From Orthonyx spaldingii (Eukaryota > Chordata > Aves > Passeriformes > Orthonychidae): a DNA stretch of 64,000 nt. Shown here piece by piece: positions 32,166 to 45,250 of this stretch (its first letter is position 1; each line of letters begins with the position of its first letter). Both the position numbers and the translations under genes were made by a program. The stretch lies in NCBI GenBank assembly GCA_013397795.1, contig VZTJ01001132.1, positions 397,101 to 461,100 on the forward strand. Reading direction: 5' to 3'. The notes below the pieces were generated by a model, which was not told where the DNA came from, made no database searches, and saw only the letters and a list, made by a program, of their open reading frames with translations.

Positions 32166-35100
32166 CCATCCCCAAACAGCTCTGGAAATCAACTCAAACT
32201 CGTACCACAAGAGTGTTGGAGGGTTCTGCTTCTCCCACCTCCTTCCTTCCTGTCTCATGGAGCAAGTTTTAATAAGCAACTGGCAAAAATAATCCACATG
32301 TTCAAGCAAGTATCAAATGCCATCACCCCCAATGCCATGGGACAGGCACCCTCCTTGGCAACTGTGTCACAGCAAATGGTGATATTTTCACTCATGGGAT
32401 TTCTCTTTCTAAAGAGCCACAAACAACTTCCAGGCAACAAAACCAAGTACAGAGTGAGAGTCATGCACTCAGACTGCCTGAATTTGAGCACACGGAGCAG
32501 TCAGAGCCGGCTGCAGAACAAACTTTAGATGGGAAAGTGGGGACTTGGGATGGAACCAGACTTGCAATCTCATTTCTGGAGCTACTACCACAACTCCTGC
32601 ATGTGAGATGTCACTTCCCTGCTGCTCAGATACGCTGCTCACGAGGCAGCTGCTGGGATGAACTACGCTGCCTGCAGAACGGCACTTGCCTGCTTGAGGC
32701 AGCGGCACCATGTTCTGCCTCTGCATTAATTTGCCATATGACAGGCAGACAGAGCACTTGGATACACCCAGAGCACTTGGATATACCCAGAGCCTGGTGA
32801 ATTTGGCTCTCTTTCACCAGGGATATTTCCTCTATGCAAGCAGCCTCCATCATAATCGGGGAAAGAAGGAACCAAGTTTATGTGCCAGACAAATATGCAT
32901 TTGCCAGCCTGTCAGCAAATTATTCCTTCAACCTGGGCTATTACTTTCCCCACTGCTTTTCTTATTTAGCCCAAAAGCACAAGACACAATCAGACTCAGG
33001 TGAGACTATATGCAAGACTTCACAGCTGTATGGACTTGGATAAATACTGCAGCAAATACTCAAGGAATGTTCAATTCAGCTAGACACAGTTTTTGTTGTA
33101 GTACGTGTTCAGAAAATAAAAACAGGTTACAAAGGTCTATTCTCTCCTACAAAACACTAAATGCTCACCTGAGAGAGACTGATTCTTACATCTGACATTT
33201 GCTTCTATAAGGCCAGATCCAAAATGCTGCAGGGAAGAGATTCAGGCAGGAGCTGAGAGGCATTTTGGAGGATGGTAATTCATGAAGAATCCTGCTGCAA
33301 CAGCAGAGACATATCTGGAAATGGAAAAGAACTCATAAGTTCCTTGCCTGTCCTCTGGTCACCACGGGATTGATGCCAAAGCTTCAGCTGTCCACAGAAG
33401 GGAAACACTCCCTAGAAAAGGCACTTCTGTGGGGAACCCAAATGCTTTGCTGACCTCTGGGACAGCCCAGCCCACCTTTGCCTGCTGCACACTGGTGCCT
33501 CTCTGAGAGTCAGATTTTTCCAAGCCCATGGACAAGAAATCAGACAGCAGGAGGTCTGGCTCCTTCCCCACATCCTTCAGGTCACCTGTCCCATGTTCCT
33601 GAGCCTGTTTTTGACCCTGTAACTTTGGCCAACTTAATCTTTCTATTATTAGGAGGAAATAGTGACAGTTTTTATTATATCTACCTGTCTTAGATTTATT
33701 GTACCCAGAAGGATGGCTGTGTTTTCTATTAAGAAGTATCTTTATTTTACCATATCACTAAGAGAGGTATGCAAGTCCTGAAAGCTGTTCATCCCAAGCA
33801 TCTGACACTTAATATTTTTCTTTGCTAAAAAACTAAAAAAATGGCAGGAGTTACTAAGGCCCTAAATTAGCAAAACTCCTAAGTATAAATGTAGCTTAAA
33901 AATACATGCTTAATTTCCATTTAGATCATGGGAAATTACAGCTCAATCCCAGCAGGCACTTCCAGTATTTTATATATACATTTATAGATATATAATTACA
34001 GGTTAGTGGGATAAGTACGCCTCAAACACGTGCCTGAATATGCTGCTGAATCAAAGCCCCGACACCCTCCACACCAACCCTGCAGCAAAACACGACAGCA
34101 TTATTGGAAACACCATTAGCAGCAGCCACGTCCCAATAAAATGCAATTTTAGTGCCAGGAAATATCCTGTGCTATCTAACCTAACCAAAGCACCACTGGC
34201 TGCTGCATGACAAGACCTGCATTTGATCTTGCCTTTCCACAGAACGCAGGAACACTCGCTCATAAACAAGTTAGGAAACAACATTTAACCAACAACCCAC
34301 AACTTACTTTCAACAAGCTTCCCGATGTCAGCACATGCGATAAAATTAGCCCGTTGGAGTCTGCGATTTTGGCGTGATTATCTGCTAATTACACTCTGTA
34401 AGCTGAGAGGGGTGGGCTCAGCAGCTCGCCGGGGGCTGCTGGCTGCCTGTCTTCCCACAAAATTTGCTCACAAGGCACCTAAAAATAACTTTATAGACAA
34501 ATCTTCCTCTGAAGGGAGAGGCAGGGCAAAACAAAAGAGCGTAGACAGCTTAACCTCTTCATGCCCAAATAGCCACGCCTGCAGCGAGGTAACCAATACC
34601 CACATTAGCAGGGTGGAATCCTTTGGCACCTTTACATCAAGGACCCAAGGCCTAAACCTTGCTGCTTTCCTCATTTCCTCCAGACTCAGTTTCCTATGTC
34701 CTCACATCTGTGTCCTCCCCCTGTCCCTGTAGTATCTCACACACGGTCGTTGCCTCTGTTCCACGAGCTGGATGCTTTCAATCCCACGTGGAGCTTGAGG
34801 GCTCTGCTACAACCTCGCTGCCAGCTGAGAATCCCCTGGTTTGCTGCCCAGAGGTGGCAGGGTGTCCTGTCTCAATGATGGCTGTGCTCACGCAGAAAAC
34901 ATCTGGGAGGTTTGCCCAGCAGCTTTCCCGTGTCCAGCCTTCCCTGCGCTGCTTCCACTTCCCCAGCATCAGCTGCTGACTTCCACCCAACTCTTGTTTT
35001 ATGCAGAGGACACATCCATCCCAATTCTTTCCGAAGGCTGTGAGTTATCTCTGTCCTGGAGTACCTGGGGGAAAATATGATGATGTTTATTGTCACAGGC

Positions 35101-37406
35101 ATATGACAAGCACATGATCATTTTCACCAGCTCTCCTGGTGGAGCAAATCTATCAAAAGAGCGAAATAAGCTAAGTGGATGAAACACAAGCAAAATTTTA
35201 TCCACTAAGCAATTCTATTAGGTTACAGACCAAAGGAGGTTATTGATTCAAAGAGCACAGCGTGAGGGACTAAATACTTCTGAGCATCAAAGCCCCACTG
35301 CAGTCAATTACTGCTCACAGCCAGCGACTGGAGCTGCACTTTAGGAAAGGATGTGTTGTTCCAGCAGCAGTGATTTGGTGGAAAACTGTGCTGTTAGTGC
35401 TAACAATGATGGAGCAAATACAAGAACTAGAGACAAGCGATCATACAGGGGATGTTTAAGCTCCTCAACAAATTAATTATGCTGCGGAGGAGAAGCAAGG
35501 CAGGAAGAAGCACAGGAACTCAAATACAGGCTGCACACAGCACTGGCCTCTATATGAAGGTTGAACTCCCACTTTTTAACACAAAATTCATAAGGGACCA
35601 AGCTTATCCACTTCCTGGCCATGTTTTTCATTTCCATGTCATCTCCATATTCCATCTGATGAATTTTGATGTTTGGCTAAAGGCACCCAGCAACATTAAC
35701 AGCTGTTAGGGTTAAAGTCTCCCTGACACTGCAGGGGTTTGACATCCACAAACAATACACAGGTAAAAGCAGAATTACAAGCAGAATTTTTGGCAACTTC
35801 CAAAAAATAAGAGCAACTCCTATGAGCAGCAGCAGAGAAGCAGTGCTAGAGGCAAATACTGGAGCTAAGCCTCAACAAAGATTGTAAACTTTAAAAATTC
35901 CTTCATACTGCCATGCAGACAAAGATGTATTTCTTTCAAGGCTTAATTTTTTGGAGGTTGCTGAAAAAGAAATGAAGACATTTGGACATCTTGTTCCCCT
36001 CTTCTGTCTTTTAAGCCACAATGAAGACATGAGCCAGGCCTATCATGTATTAAACAAAAAAACCCCACACTGGCAAGTCTCCTGATCTTTGTCCATCAGT
36101 ATGTTTCCACTCCTAGATAAGGCTAAGCTCCAAAACCCCCTCAGTTCTGCTAGGGAAAAGCACAATATTGCTGTTAGAATTGAAGGACCACTTCTCTTTT
36201 CCCACAATAATCCCCCCTCTCTGTACAGCCCCTCTGTGGACAGATTAAATTATTTTTAAAGCTAGTTTTTCTTCCAATAGTGTCACCACTGTTTTCCACT
36301 AGAAGCAAGTGCACATAAACACAAGTTCCACGAGGTCAAGCTGATTTAACAAATTCCCCTGTTCTCTGATCCCATTATTCCTTGGCCAGGCTGGCAGCTT
36401 TCAGGAGTCTGGAGAAGCTGCCCCCTCCCCACAGTGTGGGACCCACTGGGAGCTTTGTTTTCAAAGTGTGTGGTTTGTATTCTTTTTAATCCTCAAATGC
36501 TAAAAATGAGTGAGGAATTAGGACAGCTGCTGGAGGCTGTGGTGAGGTGGTAATTTAGAAGGGTTTATGAAGCCAGGCACCCTGCCTTTTACAGAAAACA
36601 TTGTATTCCACAGAGACATTTTAAATAATAGGCTAGGAGAGGATACAGTTCTAATATTTTCTCACATAAATTGTTTTCTTTCACCCTTTACTCTGTTGGC
36701 TGACACCAAGGATTAGAAGTATCAGCATGTGGAAATCATGCAGACAAACTCTCAATAAACCATTTTTACCCAACCTGCAGATCATCAGGCCTTGGTCTGT
36801 GAGCTGAGAGACAGAAACCAATGGGTGCTCTGTGACCTGAGCTGATTGCAACACAAAACATCACAAAAAAAGAGCCAGTTTCTGTGATTGGTATGGGATT
36901 GATATTTGGATTATTGGTATTCAGTTCTTTCCCAGGCAGCAGGTTTGGGGCAGGGGTGAGGGCTTCTGTGTGTGGACAGTCCAGAGTGGACACTCAGAGC
37001 CACACAAAGCCAGCCTGTGTCCTCCTGGACACCTTCCTGCCCACTTCCAGGCTCTGGGAATGCATATTCAGCTCCAGGCAGGTGAGCAGGGACACAGTCC
37101 GTGCTATCCCTCACACGTCTTGCAGGCTGGCCATAACACAAACCTGCCCCAGGAGGCTGAACAGGAGTTAATTTTCTGTGCAAACGTCTTACTGGAAAAG
37201 GAAAACCCCTGCACCTTCACCTCCAGCTCCTCCAGCCCTGCAGAGCTGCCTCTTCCCACCCCTCTGCCTAGCAGAATTCCAGCAGACACCGGTTCTGTGC
37301 CATGCCCAAGAGGAGGAGAGGACAAGGCACCATCACCTCACTGCTGGCTCTCTTGCTGCTACAGCAGCAGCACTGCAGGTTTGGCAGTGGCCATCACCTA
37401 CCAGTT
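32166..37406. other. Unique sequence, no gene recognised
   Basis: About 5.2 kb without recognised mobile elements. It contains a 19-bp direct tandem pair at 32751-32788 (AGAGCACTTGGATAYACCC twice) and an AT-rich stretch at 33960-34000 with TATATATACATTTATAGATA. Frames reach 135 codons (34325-34732, +) and 188 codons (36970-37536, +). The latter is extended artificially by the AAAC-rich tract. No domain was recognised. Confidence 0.5.
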
Positions 37407-37516
37407 AAAAAAACCAACCAAACAAACAAAAAAACCCCAAACAAACAAACAAACAAACAAAAAACCAAAACCAACCAAACAAAAAAAAACCTTAAAAAAA
37501 ACCAACCAAAAAAAAG
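37407..37516 (+). repeat. A/C-rich simple repeat (AAAC/CAACC)
   Basis: About 110 bases consist almost only of A and C, with AAAC units, CCAACC words and A7-A9 runs. Five consecutive AAAC units occupy the centre. It creates a false lysine/asparagine/threonine-rich frame on the plus strand and a hydrophobic phenylalanine/leucine/valine-rich frame on the minus strand. Confidence 0.93.
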
Positions 37517-39847
37517 ACTTAAAATCCAGGTTGTAAAGTCTGTGGCTTTGTGGGGTACAAAATCCATCAGGTCATGAGTTTCTTGAAACCATCCATTTTC
37601 TGCCCGGTGGAGAGGTGTGAGAGCTGAATCACAGACACGGCAAATTAGGGGAAAAAAACCCCAACTTTTTGTTGAGAACAAAATGTTTAATCTGAGTGCT
37701 TGATCAGAACCAGCCCAGCTTTAACTGAAAGGCTGCCACAATCCAGGCAGGATTCCCACACTTTTCAGGAAGCCGTAGTTTTGGAGCAAAGCTATCCTGC
37801 AGGGGCTGGATGTTCTTACCACCCACGGTACAAAATATCCTGAGGTCTGAGTAAGACCCACCAAGGACTTGTCAAAGCCCAGGACACCACCAGTCACGCC
37901 TGAGGTGTTCAAGGCTGCCATGAAGCTCATGGCTCTGCAGCTGTGTCTCTGTAAGAGCAGCCCAAGACCTAAGACTGCCAGGCAGTCACTGAAACTGAAT
38001 TTGTCACAGCCACTGCTGTTACTATCAGAAAGGTCACTCTCCCCAAGAACCTCCAAGATTCAAGATTAATTTTGCATCATAAACACTTTGTTCACATGTT
38101 CAGAACAGATCAAATTAGGCAGAAACGGAATATTTAAGGAACTGTGTAGAAATTCTTCCCATGGGAATGTGGGTGACCATAAAGGAGACAACTGTACAGT
38201 CCTTCATTAATCCCCTAAGGTGGTTCTGGGTCCCACCTGGTTTGATATTTCCCCCTTTCCACATCAGCACATTTCCTACCACAGCCTGGCTGAGCACAAT
38301 GTGCATGACACATCCTGTCATCCCCAAAGCATTCCTCACCCCATGGCATTTCAGCAGTCTGCAACGTGCCAAGTCCATTGTCCTCCTGCTGGCAATTTCA
38401 CAGCATATAGCCCACGGGCTGCACTTGATTTTCTCCACTGTTTCACTCACCCATCAATATCCAAAGTCCTTCTTCCCTCAAAACAAGGGTTTCATTTGAT
38501 TAAAAAAGACCAAGTCAACCTAGTGATGGTTTGGTAGCAATTGCACAGAACAATCCACTCCGTGTATAAATTTATACCTCCATTAATTAATACTTACTCA
38601 TAGATGAAATGAAGGAGCAGCTATCTGGGCACATATGTTTAGCATCAGCTCATGACTATAAGCTAAATGTGCCTCCCATGGCTCCCAAAACCTCAGACAA
38701 AGAGCTCCTGTTCACTTGAGATGCACAGCCAGGGTCAGGTACAGGTTATGAGTTATCCCTATCTCAAGGTTACTTACACAGAACATAAACGCCAGGATCA
38801 AGTTGCAGAGTCAGCAGCAATTGCTCACTCAAAGTCAATCACCTTCAGCAGAGACCAAGCAAAAGCAGAGGCCTTTGGGTCTGCCCAGCTTCCAGGAGTG
38901 AACTTTGCTGTTATCAGCTTTCCTTCTCCAGGGAGTCTCCTTAGACGTCAGGGCTCCTTCTGCCAGCCCGCGCAGCAGATCCGAAACAGCATCACTGCTG
39001 AAATTTCTTGGCGTGTTTTGGAGTGACTTCAAATCCAACAGAGCAGGAGAAGCAAGGTAAGGCCAGGAGCAGAGGTGTGAGAGGGCTGTGTGAAGGTCTG
39101 ACTGGCCAGACACAGAGCAAGCTGTTATTTCCCTTCACTTCCACTTCAGCTGTGGGGCACGAGGACCACAGCCCACAGGCCTGCTCTGATACACTCTGAT
39201 TTAAAATCCAGCACACCACAAGGTGTGCTCAGCTCACCCTTCATCCCAAAGGTTCAGTAATGAAGAACAACCTTGTCTTTCTGAAGGACAGCCAGGAAAC
39301 CCAATAGACCAAACTCTCCATGATTTCCACGTGTATTTAAAAAAATGCATAGCCTGATAATCAGGTAGGAGAAAAGGATAAAAGACATGAACCACCTTAA
39401 AAACATAAAAGACATGTTATGCCTTAAATCTGTGCACTCAGTGAGGCAAATACTGAGATTTCAACTTGCAAGTGCATTTTGAAAACACAAGACTTCCCCT
39501 TAGAAATGCTCACCAAGGTCTTCTTGCTTTAAAGGCATTTCTTCTGGAGTACAGGCTTGAATGCACTGTCCAGACTCACAGTTCAAGCATCTGATGGGCT
39601 GCTCAGTATTTTGAAGGTGATAATCCATCTCAAAATTTAAGAGCCAAACTGCTCACACCCTCACAAAAGCACACATTTGGAAGAAGCCCCGTTCCCATCT
39701 GCCTGCAGACTGCTCTTAGCAGTGAAGTCTTGAGGAATTCCTGTCTCACAGGAGAATTTCAAAGCTCAGGTCTGTGTTATCTGCAAAGTGCTTTGAAACT
39801 CTCCGATCAAAGCTTTAAATAAATACCAAGTACTGTTATTGTATTAC
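37517..39847. other. Unique sequence, no gene recognised
   Basis: No recognised repeat. Frames of about 110 codons at 38115-38499 overlap on both strands and look like chance. Confidence 0.5.
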
Positions 39848-40018
39848 TGGCACAGGTTGCCCAGACAGGTTTTGGATGTCCTGGGAACATCCAAGACCAG
39901 GCTGGACCAGACTCTCAGCAACCTGGTCTAGGTGAAGATGTCCCTGCTCATTGCAAGGGAATTGGAGTGAGATGACCTTTAAGGTCTCCTCCAACACAAA
40001 CTATTCTGTGATTCCATG
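39848..40018 (+). mobile_element. CR1 LINE 3' end
   Basis: Sense CR1: GGCACAGGTTGCCCAGACAG, CCAAGACCAGGCTGGACCAG, CAACCTGGTCTAGGTGAAGA, the TGGAGTGAGATGACCTTTAA block, and the terminus ATTCTGTGATTCCATGA. The two octamer-like units at the end mark a nearly intact 3' terminus. The 5' side is truncated at about 39848. Confidence 0.93.
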
Positions 40019-40994
40019 ACACTTTCAGCCAGGCTGCGGGGCTCTCCACATCCCTCATGTCCGCGTCAAAGGGAGAAACCTTTCCTCCCTCACTGGATTG
40101 CTCTTAACTTCTTTGCTTAAATAAACACTCATCAGCTTTTATGTGGTCGTAGGACCTGCTCAACAACATCCCTGCTGCTCCAGGCAGCCTGGAGCATCCT
40201 CAGCTGTCCCTGGCTCCCTCCCAACGTCGGGAGCAGAGAAGGGGAACAGCTCCTGCTAATGCAGCATTTCATCCTGCATGGAAAACAAAAGCCTGGAGCC
40301 CCCACACCCAATCCTGCACCTGCCAAAGGCTTTGTGCCCCTGGCCCGAGTAGAACATCCCAGGAAAGGCTGGAGGAGCCACCACAGGGTCAGGATCAGCT
40401 GGTGCCTTCACCTGCCCCATGTGTTGCATTCCCCTTTTAGTCTGTCACTCCCTTTTTACAGTGGGAGGTGGGAAAACAGAAGAAAAATCTCACACTGACA
40501 TCAGAAGCCATCAATCATCTGCTAAAAACAGCTGAATAATAGAACAAAAAGGAGAAAGAGAGAGAGAAGAGGGTCAAGGCTGGTCCTTCAGTATGAAAAT
40601 GCCTGTCCTGGTGAAATACACTGTAAATTAGTCTGAGACAAGGGAATTTGGAGCCAGCAGGATCCCCAAAGCTCACTTAATATCAACTCCAGAAACATTA
40701 CACTAATGGATTTTTAAATATGATTTACAGGATGCTGTGTCTGGGAGCATTGAGTGGATGGAGGAGAAGGCAGAGCTGACCTGGCATGAGTGATGTGCTT
40801 TGGGAAGGCCAGTGCTGCCTCCCTGCTGCAGGAGGCAAAGCTGGGTGGCAAAGAAAGAGAAGCACTTCAAGGGCAGCACAGCCTGAAGCTGGGTGGCCAC
40901 CCCTGCACTTTGGAAATGCCACTCCAAGCACCCAATTCCCTTTGCAAAGCAGAGCAGTGGGGATTTAGGCACATGCTTGCCATCGACAAACACA
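40019..40994. other. Unique sequence with short GA run
   Basis: A purine-rich run with AGAGAGAGA lies at about 40550-40572. No gene recognised. Confidence 0.5.
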
Positions 40995-41070
40995 TTTTGA
41001 ACACACAAATGAAACACCTACCCTAACCCTAACTCTAGACTCTAACCCTAACCCGTTTTGAACACACAAA
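40995..41070 (+). repeat. Interstitial telomere repeat between 15-bp direct repeats
   Basis: The core at 41017-41054 holds CCCTAA units (CTACCCTAACCCTAACTC, then TCTAACCCTAACCC) interrupted by a TCTAGAC variant. TTTTGAACACACAAA lies at 40995-41009 and again at 41056-41070, identical over 15 bases. Seven extra bases separate the left copy from the telomeric core, while the right copy begins one base after it. This fits telomere DNA captured at a chromosome break with duplication of the local sequence. Confidence 0.9.
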
Positions 41071-44000
41071 AAACCACAGTTTGAACATTTGGAAAGCTGC
41101 ACCCCATGGAGTTTAATGGCCTGGATCCCCCCACACAGCCCAACCTCAAGGGACAAAGTCCCAAACTTCTTTTGAGGTGTATGAGGCTGAACCACAGACA
41201 CCTTCAATGTAGGGATGCCATTCTCCACGTGCTTCTGTGCTCCCTGAAAAAAACCCAGCTTTTCTCCAGGACAAAACCTCCTAAAGGCATTAAACATCTC
41301 TATCAGGATGCATCTCAAGAGGTTCAAAGTGGGAAGATGAGGCCCACCCACCCTAGAGACCCCTAGGCTGTACAGACTGCTTTGAAAATGCCTCTGCACA
41401 GGCTGAATCCCCTCCCAGGGATGGAGGAAAATCCCCTCCCAGCAGCACAGGGTGTTCCCTCATCAGCATGAGCAGAGATTTTTGCATGGAGAGCAAACAA
41501 GTTGCTACAACAAGAGCCCAGCCAGTGGTGATGCAGGACTTGGCAGCAGAGCAGTGCAGAGTGAGGGTGTCCAGCCGTCTGTCCCCCCATGCCCAGGACA
41601 GATCAGTGGCTCCAGCTGTGGAGGGACAGACCCAGCAAAGCACTTGAACAGACCCTTCAGTTTCAGAATGTTAGGAACTGCCCCCTGGCCAGCAGAGCAC
41701 TTACACCTGGGAAGAAAGGGAGACTGGAGAGAGTTTGGAATTAAACACTGATGAACACGGCCATGATGCTGTCATTCCAGCAATTTTCACCTGCCCAGAC
41801 ATCTTTTTTTAATACTTCATTTTTTAATTAAAATGTCCTTCTAGAGAGAAAATAAATACTTGCTCAGCTTAATGCTCTGTTTCTAATCTGGATCGATTAA
41901 GAGGGTAACCAAATAAAGCAAACACAAATAACTCCTCTGTAACAGTCTCCTATAGCATCGTCATGTGATTCTGACAATGTATTTCAAATTATTAACAACT
42001 CTTTGCAGCTCTATTCATCATCATCTTCGGTGTCAAGATACTTCAAGAGTCAAGCGAGCTTTTAATGAGCTCTCAGACTGAAAGAGGAAAGGAAATATAT
42101 ATCCAGTGCATAGTAGTTTAATGATCACCTAATTCCTTTTATTGTATCTCCTGTAATGATTTATGAATTAGGCAGAAAGAGCAGAGACATTTGAAAAACA
42201 CTCGTGTACACAATATCCAAAATAAGACAAACTTGCATTTATACAGACTGACTATATACGTCTGGATTTTATATATAACATGGGAGCTTCATGCGGACGT
42301 TTCTTTTTCCTTATAAGCCCAAGATGTTCTCACTGCACAAGTCACTGTGTAATTATGGATTTGTCATATTGATTTAAACTCCTGCAGCCCCCGGGCCCGC
42401 CTGCTCGCCTTTGTGTTTGATACCAACACAAAGAAAACAGCTCAGAAAGGTGGTGCTTTGGCCCCGGGGGTATTAATGAGCTGTTCCTTACGGGCTCTGC
42501 CTCTCTCCCTCACTGACCTCAGCTCACATCCCCTCAGTGAAATGATTTCCATCTGTTGGCAGCACAGGGGACAAGAGGTGCTGGACGTTTCACAAATGCG
42601 GGTGACCCCTGCGACCCCCTCGGTGTAAGCACTTAAAACTTGCTCTCACTTTTTATTTACCCTGCAGTCATATCCCGTGAATAAAGGGGAACAATTTCCT
42701 TTCTGCAGCAATGACTCCCCTCAGTTCAGTGGATATTCCCTGCAGATGCCTGTTGCAGGTTTAAGAAGTGATTGGTGATTTCTCAGTGTCCTTCTGGAGA
42801 CCCTGCAAAGAGCCTGGAGCTGCAGTGCGGCACCACACTGGGCTCTGTGTAACACCACGGCTCAGGAATCCATCACAGGGAATAAAACAAAGAGCCAAAG
42901 CCTCAGCTCGACACACATCTGAAATAAAATCTTCCCTCTGTAGAGAATAACAGAGACTGAGGCTTCATGGACATGCTGGAATAGAGGGGATGGATGTGTG
43001 GTGTTACATCTGGCAGGGCAGGAGCTGGGTGGAGCCCAGGGGTGCTCGTGCTGCGGGCAGCACTTGTCCAGAAAGCTGATTCCTTGGCCAGGAAATCTGC
43101 CCCGGTGTCCTCATGGCTTGGGGAGGGCAAAAGCAGGGGAATGGACACCCCCAAGGTGTTTCTGGAGAGATCTCCCTCAACAAACATCTCTTTGTGGCTC
43201 CCAAAACCTACAGTCAAACCCAGCACCCACACAGCCACCCTCAGCCCCTCACAGCCCCTGTCCCCCCAGCCTTCTCATGGGGATGGGCTGCAACCTCTCC
43301 CCAGCATCAGCAGGGGCGACACAAAACAACTGTGGCTTGTTCTGAATTTCCCCTCTCCTGGACTGGCAGGGGTTGGTGCTCACATGGGGATGGGAAGAGG
43401 AACAGGGGCCCCAAGCCCACGGCCACCCTGTGCCAGGTCTCACAAGTAGCTGCTGAGGGAGCAAGCAAAGAGAAACACGGATTGCACACACAGGAGCTGC
43501 CCCACTGCACCTTCCCCTGCCTTTGAGCCGTTCCTTGTGTGTCCTGTCCCCTTCCAGCACGCCTCCTTCACTCCTGAGCACCTCCAGAGCCATTCCAGTC
43601 ACCCTGGTGCAACCCACAGCAGCAAAACGAACACGTGAAATGGAGGGACACTTTCATTTTGGAGCACGACCATGAGCACGCCCAGCTCTGGGCAGTGTGG
43701 CAGCAGCACAAGCCTTGGGCAGTGGCCCTTGCCTTCTGAGCTGCTGGTTTTGGGGGCTGAAATCATGACAGCCACAGCCTGCACTTTGGAAAGAGGTTGG
43801 TCACCAAACATTTGGTCTCCAGAGCGAAGTCAGCTCAGTTGTTGCCTAATAACAAAAGGAAAAAACCTTGCAACAGAGTTAAAGTGGTGAGATAAAAATG
43901 CAATTCTTTAATGAACGCTCTCAAGTGCTCAAAATGTGGCATTGAGCACACATGACACAGGATTTCTGTAATTTCTATAGGGTTAATTAATTAGTATATC

Positions 44001-44399
44001 TAGCTGATACACCCAAGAGGAAATCAGTTCTCCCAGAAACCCTGGAGCCAGCCCAGGGGCTTCTTTGCCCTATTTACTTGTTATGTCTCTTAAGTCCTGG
44101 TAGAAAATAAGATGTCCTTGTCAGGAATTCTCTTCTTAAGAATAAGACTAAACAGAATTTCAAGAATGTATTAGTAAGGGTTTGTTAAACTGTGAGAGAG
44201 GGCAGGAAAAACACTAGAAGCTACACAAATATATATTAAAAATCTACGAGGCTACAAATATATGAAAAATATATAAAAAGCTAAAAAACCTTTAGGCATC
44301 ACAGTCCTTTGTCACAAGACCACATGCTACAGACCTGAGTGTTCAGAGTGAGCAGGTGGACACAGCAGCCAAGACAACCAACGAAACCCACCTATAAAA
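41071..44399. other. Unique sequence, no gene recognised
   Basis: About 3.3 kb. The part 41810-42400 is AT-rich with TTTTTAATTAAAAT, CTGTAATGATTTATGAATTA and TGTGTAATTATGG words, and is a weak conserved-element candidate. The block 42880-43620 is GC-rich with overlapping frames of 67-151 codons in four or more frames. That pattern is what CT/GA-skewed GC-rich DNA gives by chance. Confidence 0.45.
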
Positions 44400-44495
44400 T
44401 AGAATCCCAGAATTCAGTTTGGGTTGGAAGAGACCTTAAAGTTCCTCCCATTCCAATCTGCTGCCATGGGCAGGGACACCTCCCACCAGACCATT
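44400..44495 (-). mobile_element. CR1 LINE 3' end
   Basis: Plus-strand antisense CR1: AGAATCCCAGAATTCA terminus, GGGTTGGAAGAGACCTTAAA, CCTCCCATTCCAATCTGCTG, CCATGGGCAGGGACACCTCC. Strongly 5'-truncated to about 95 bases. It inserted beside the coding-like stretch that begins at 44496. Confidence 0.92.
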
Positions 44496-45250
44496 TTATG
44501 AAGACTACTATTTGCCATTACCTTTTTAAGAGAGTTTATCCTTTCAGCTCCGGTATTCATTTCCCAATTAGAAAACTTGCCGGACAATTTCATTAACAAA
44601 CACTTCTTCATGTCATTAAAGTACTCGTTGACCACCTGCCACCAGCTGCTGTCAAAGGGTCGTAAAACCTTCGTGATGACCACAGGGACTGGAATCCCTC
44701 CAAGGTAGATTGTGTTGATTCTCCCACAGGCTGGATCCTCCCCAAGTGAGGTCTGATGTCAGCTTGCAGGTCATAAATGACATTTTCTCTCATCCCAAAC
44801 ATCCAACAAATTGAAACCAATTTTTACTTTGCTGTGTAAACCAGATATACCTGTCATGTGTTTTTCCAATGGCCTGGATGTAACAGCAAATGTCCTTCCA
44901 TCTTTGCCTCCAAATGCCAGCTCCAGCAGAACTGTCTAGACTGGCTTGCTCCTTTCCCACCAAGCACCACAATTCCTCCAAAATTCAGTCCAGCACCTTC
45001 ACAAGTGCAGTTGCCCTCTTCTTATCAGGAAGAACCTCCCCACCACTGAAATTTGTTATAGCTTCAGGCCTAAAGGTAACACTCCAAAGTGCTTTATGTG
45101 GGTCATTTTTATCTGTGCCTTGCTGTGAGGGAGCAATGAGGGAGACGCTTCCCACTGCTTCCATTCCTTCTGTTTCACCAGGTGTTTCTTCACAGCTCTC
45201 AGATTCTTGCTGCAAATATTCTCTGAAAGCAATAAAATATAAATAAAAAT
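44496..45250 (-). pseudogene. Possible decayed coding sequence, unidentified
   Basis: On the minus strand one frame from about 44923 down to 44490 is open for roughly 145 codons except for two stops four codons apart near 44774-44783. Upstream, a frame from about 45240 to 44988 gives about 84 open codons after a TTTTATTGCTTTCAG acceptor-like sequence, and needs a frameshift to join the next part. The predicted peptides have ordinary protein composition (for example YLGGIPVPVVITKVLRPFD and NEYFNDMKKC). I cannot assign a family. It could be an old pseudogene, a fragment of an unrecognised mobile element, or chance. Confidence 0.25.

Noticed and set aside
36970..37577. 188-codon plus-strand frame ending in a lysine-rich tail, and a hydrophobic minus-strand frame
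   Set aside because: The tail and the hydrophobic part are the AAAC/CAACC simple repeat read on each strand. The rest has no recognised domain.
42880..43620. Cluster of long overlapping frames (up to 151 codons) that could suggest a GC-rich exon
   Set aside because: Frames are open in at least four of six readings, with no domain, no splice context and no codon bias that I could see.
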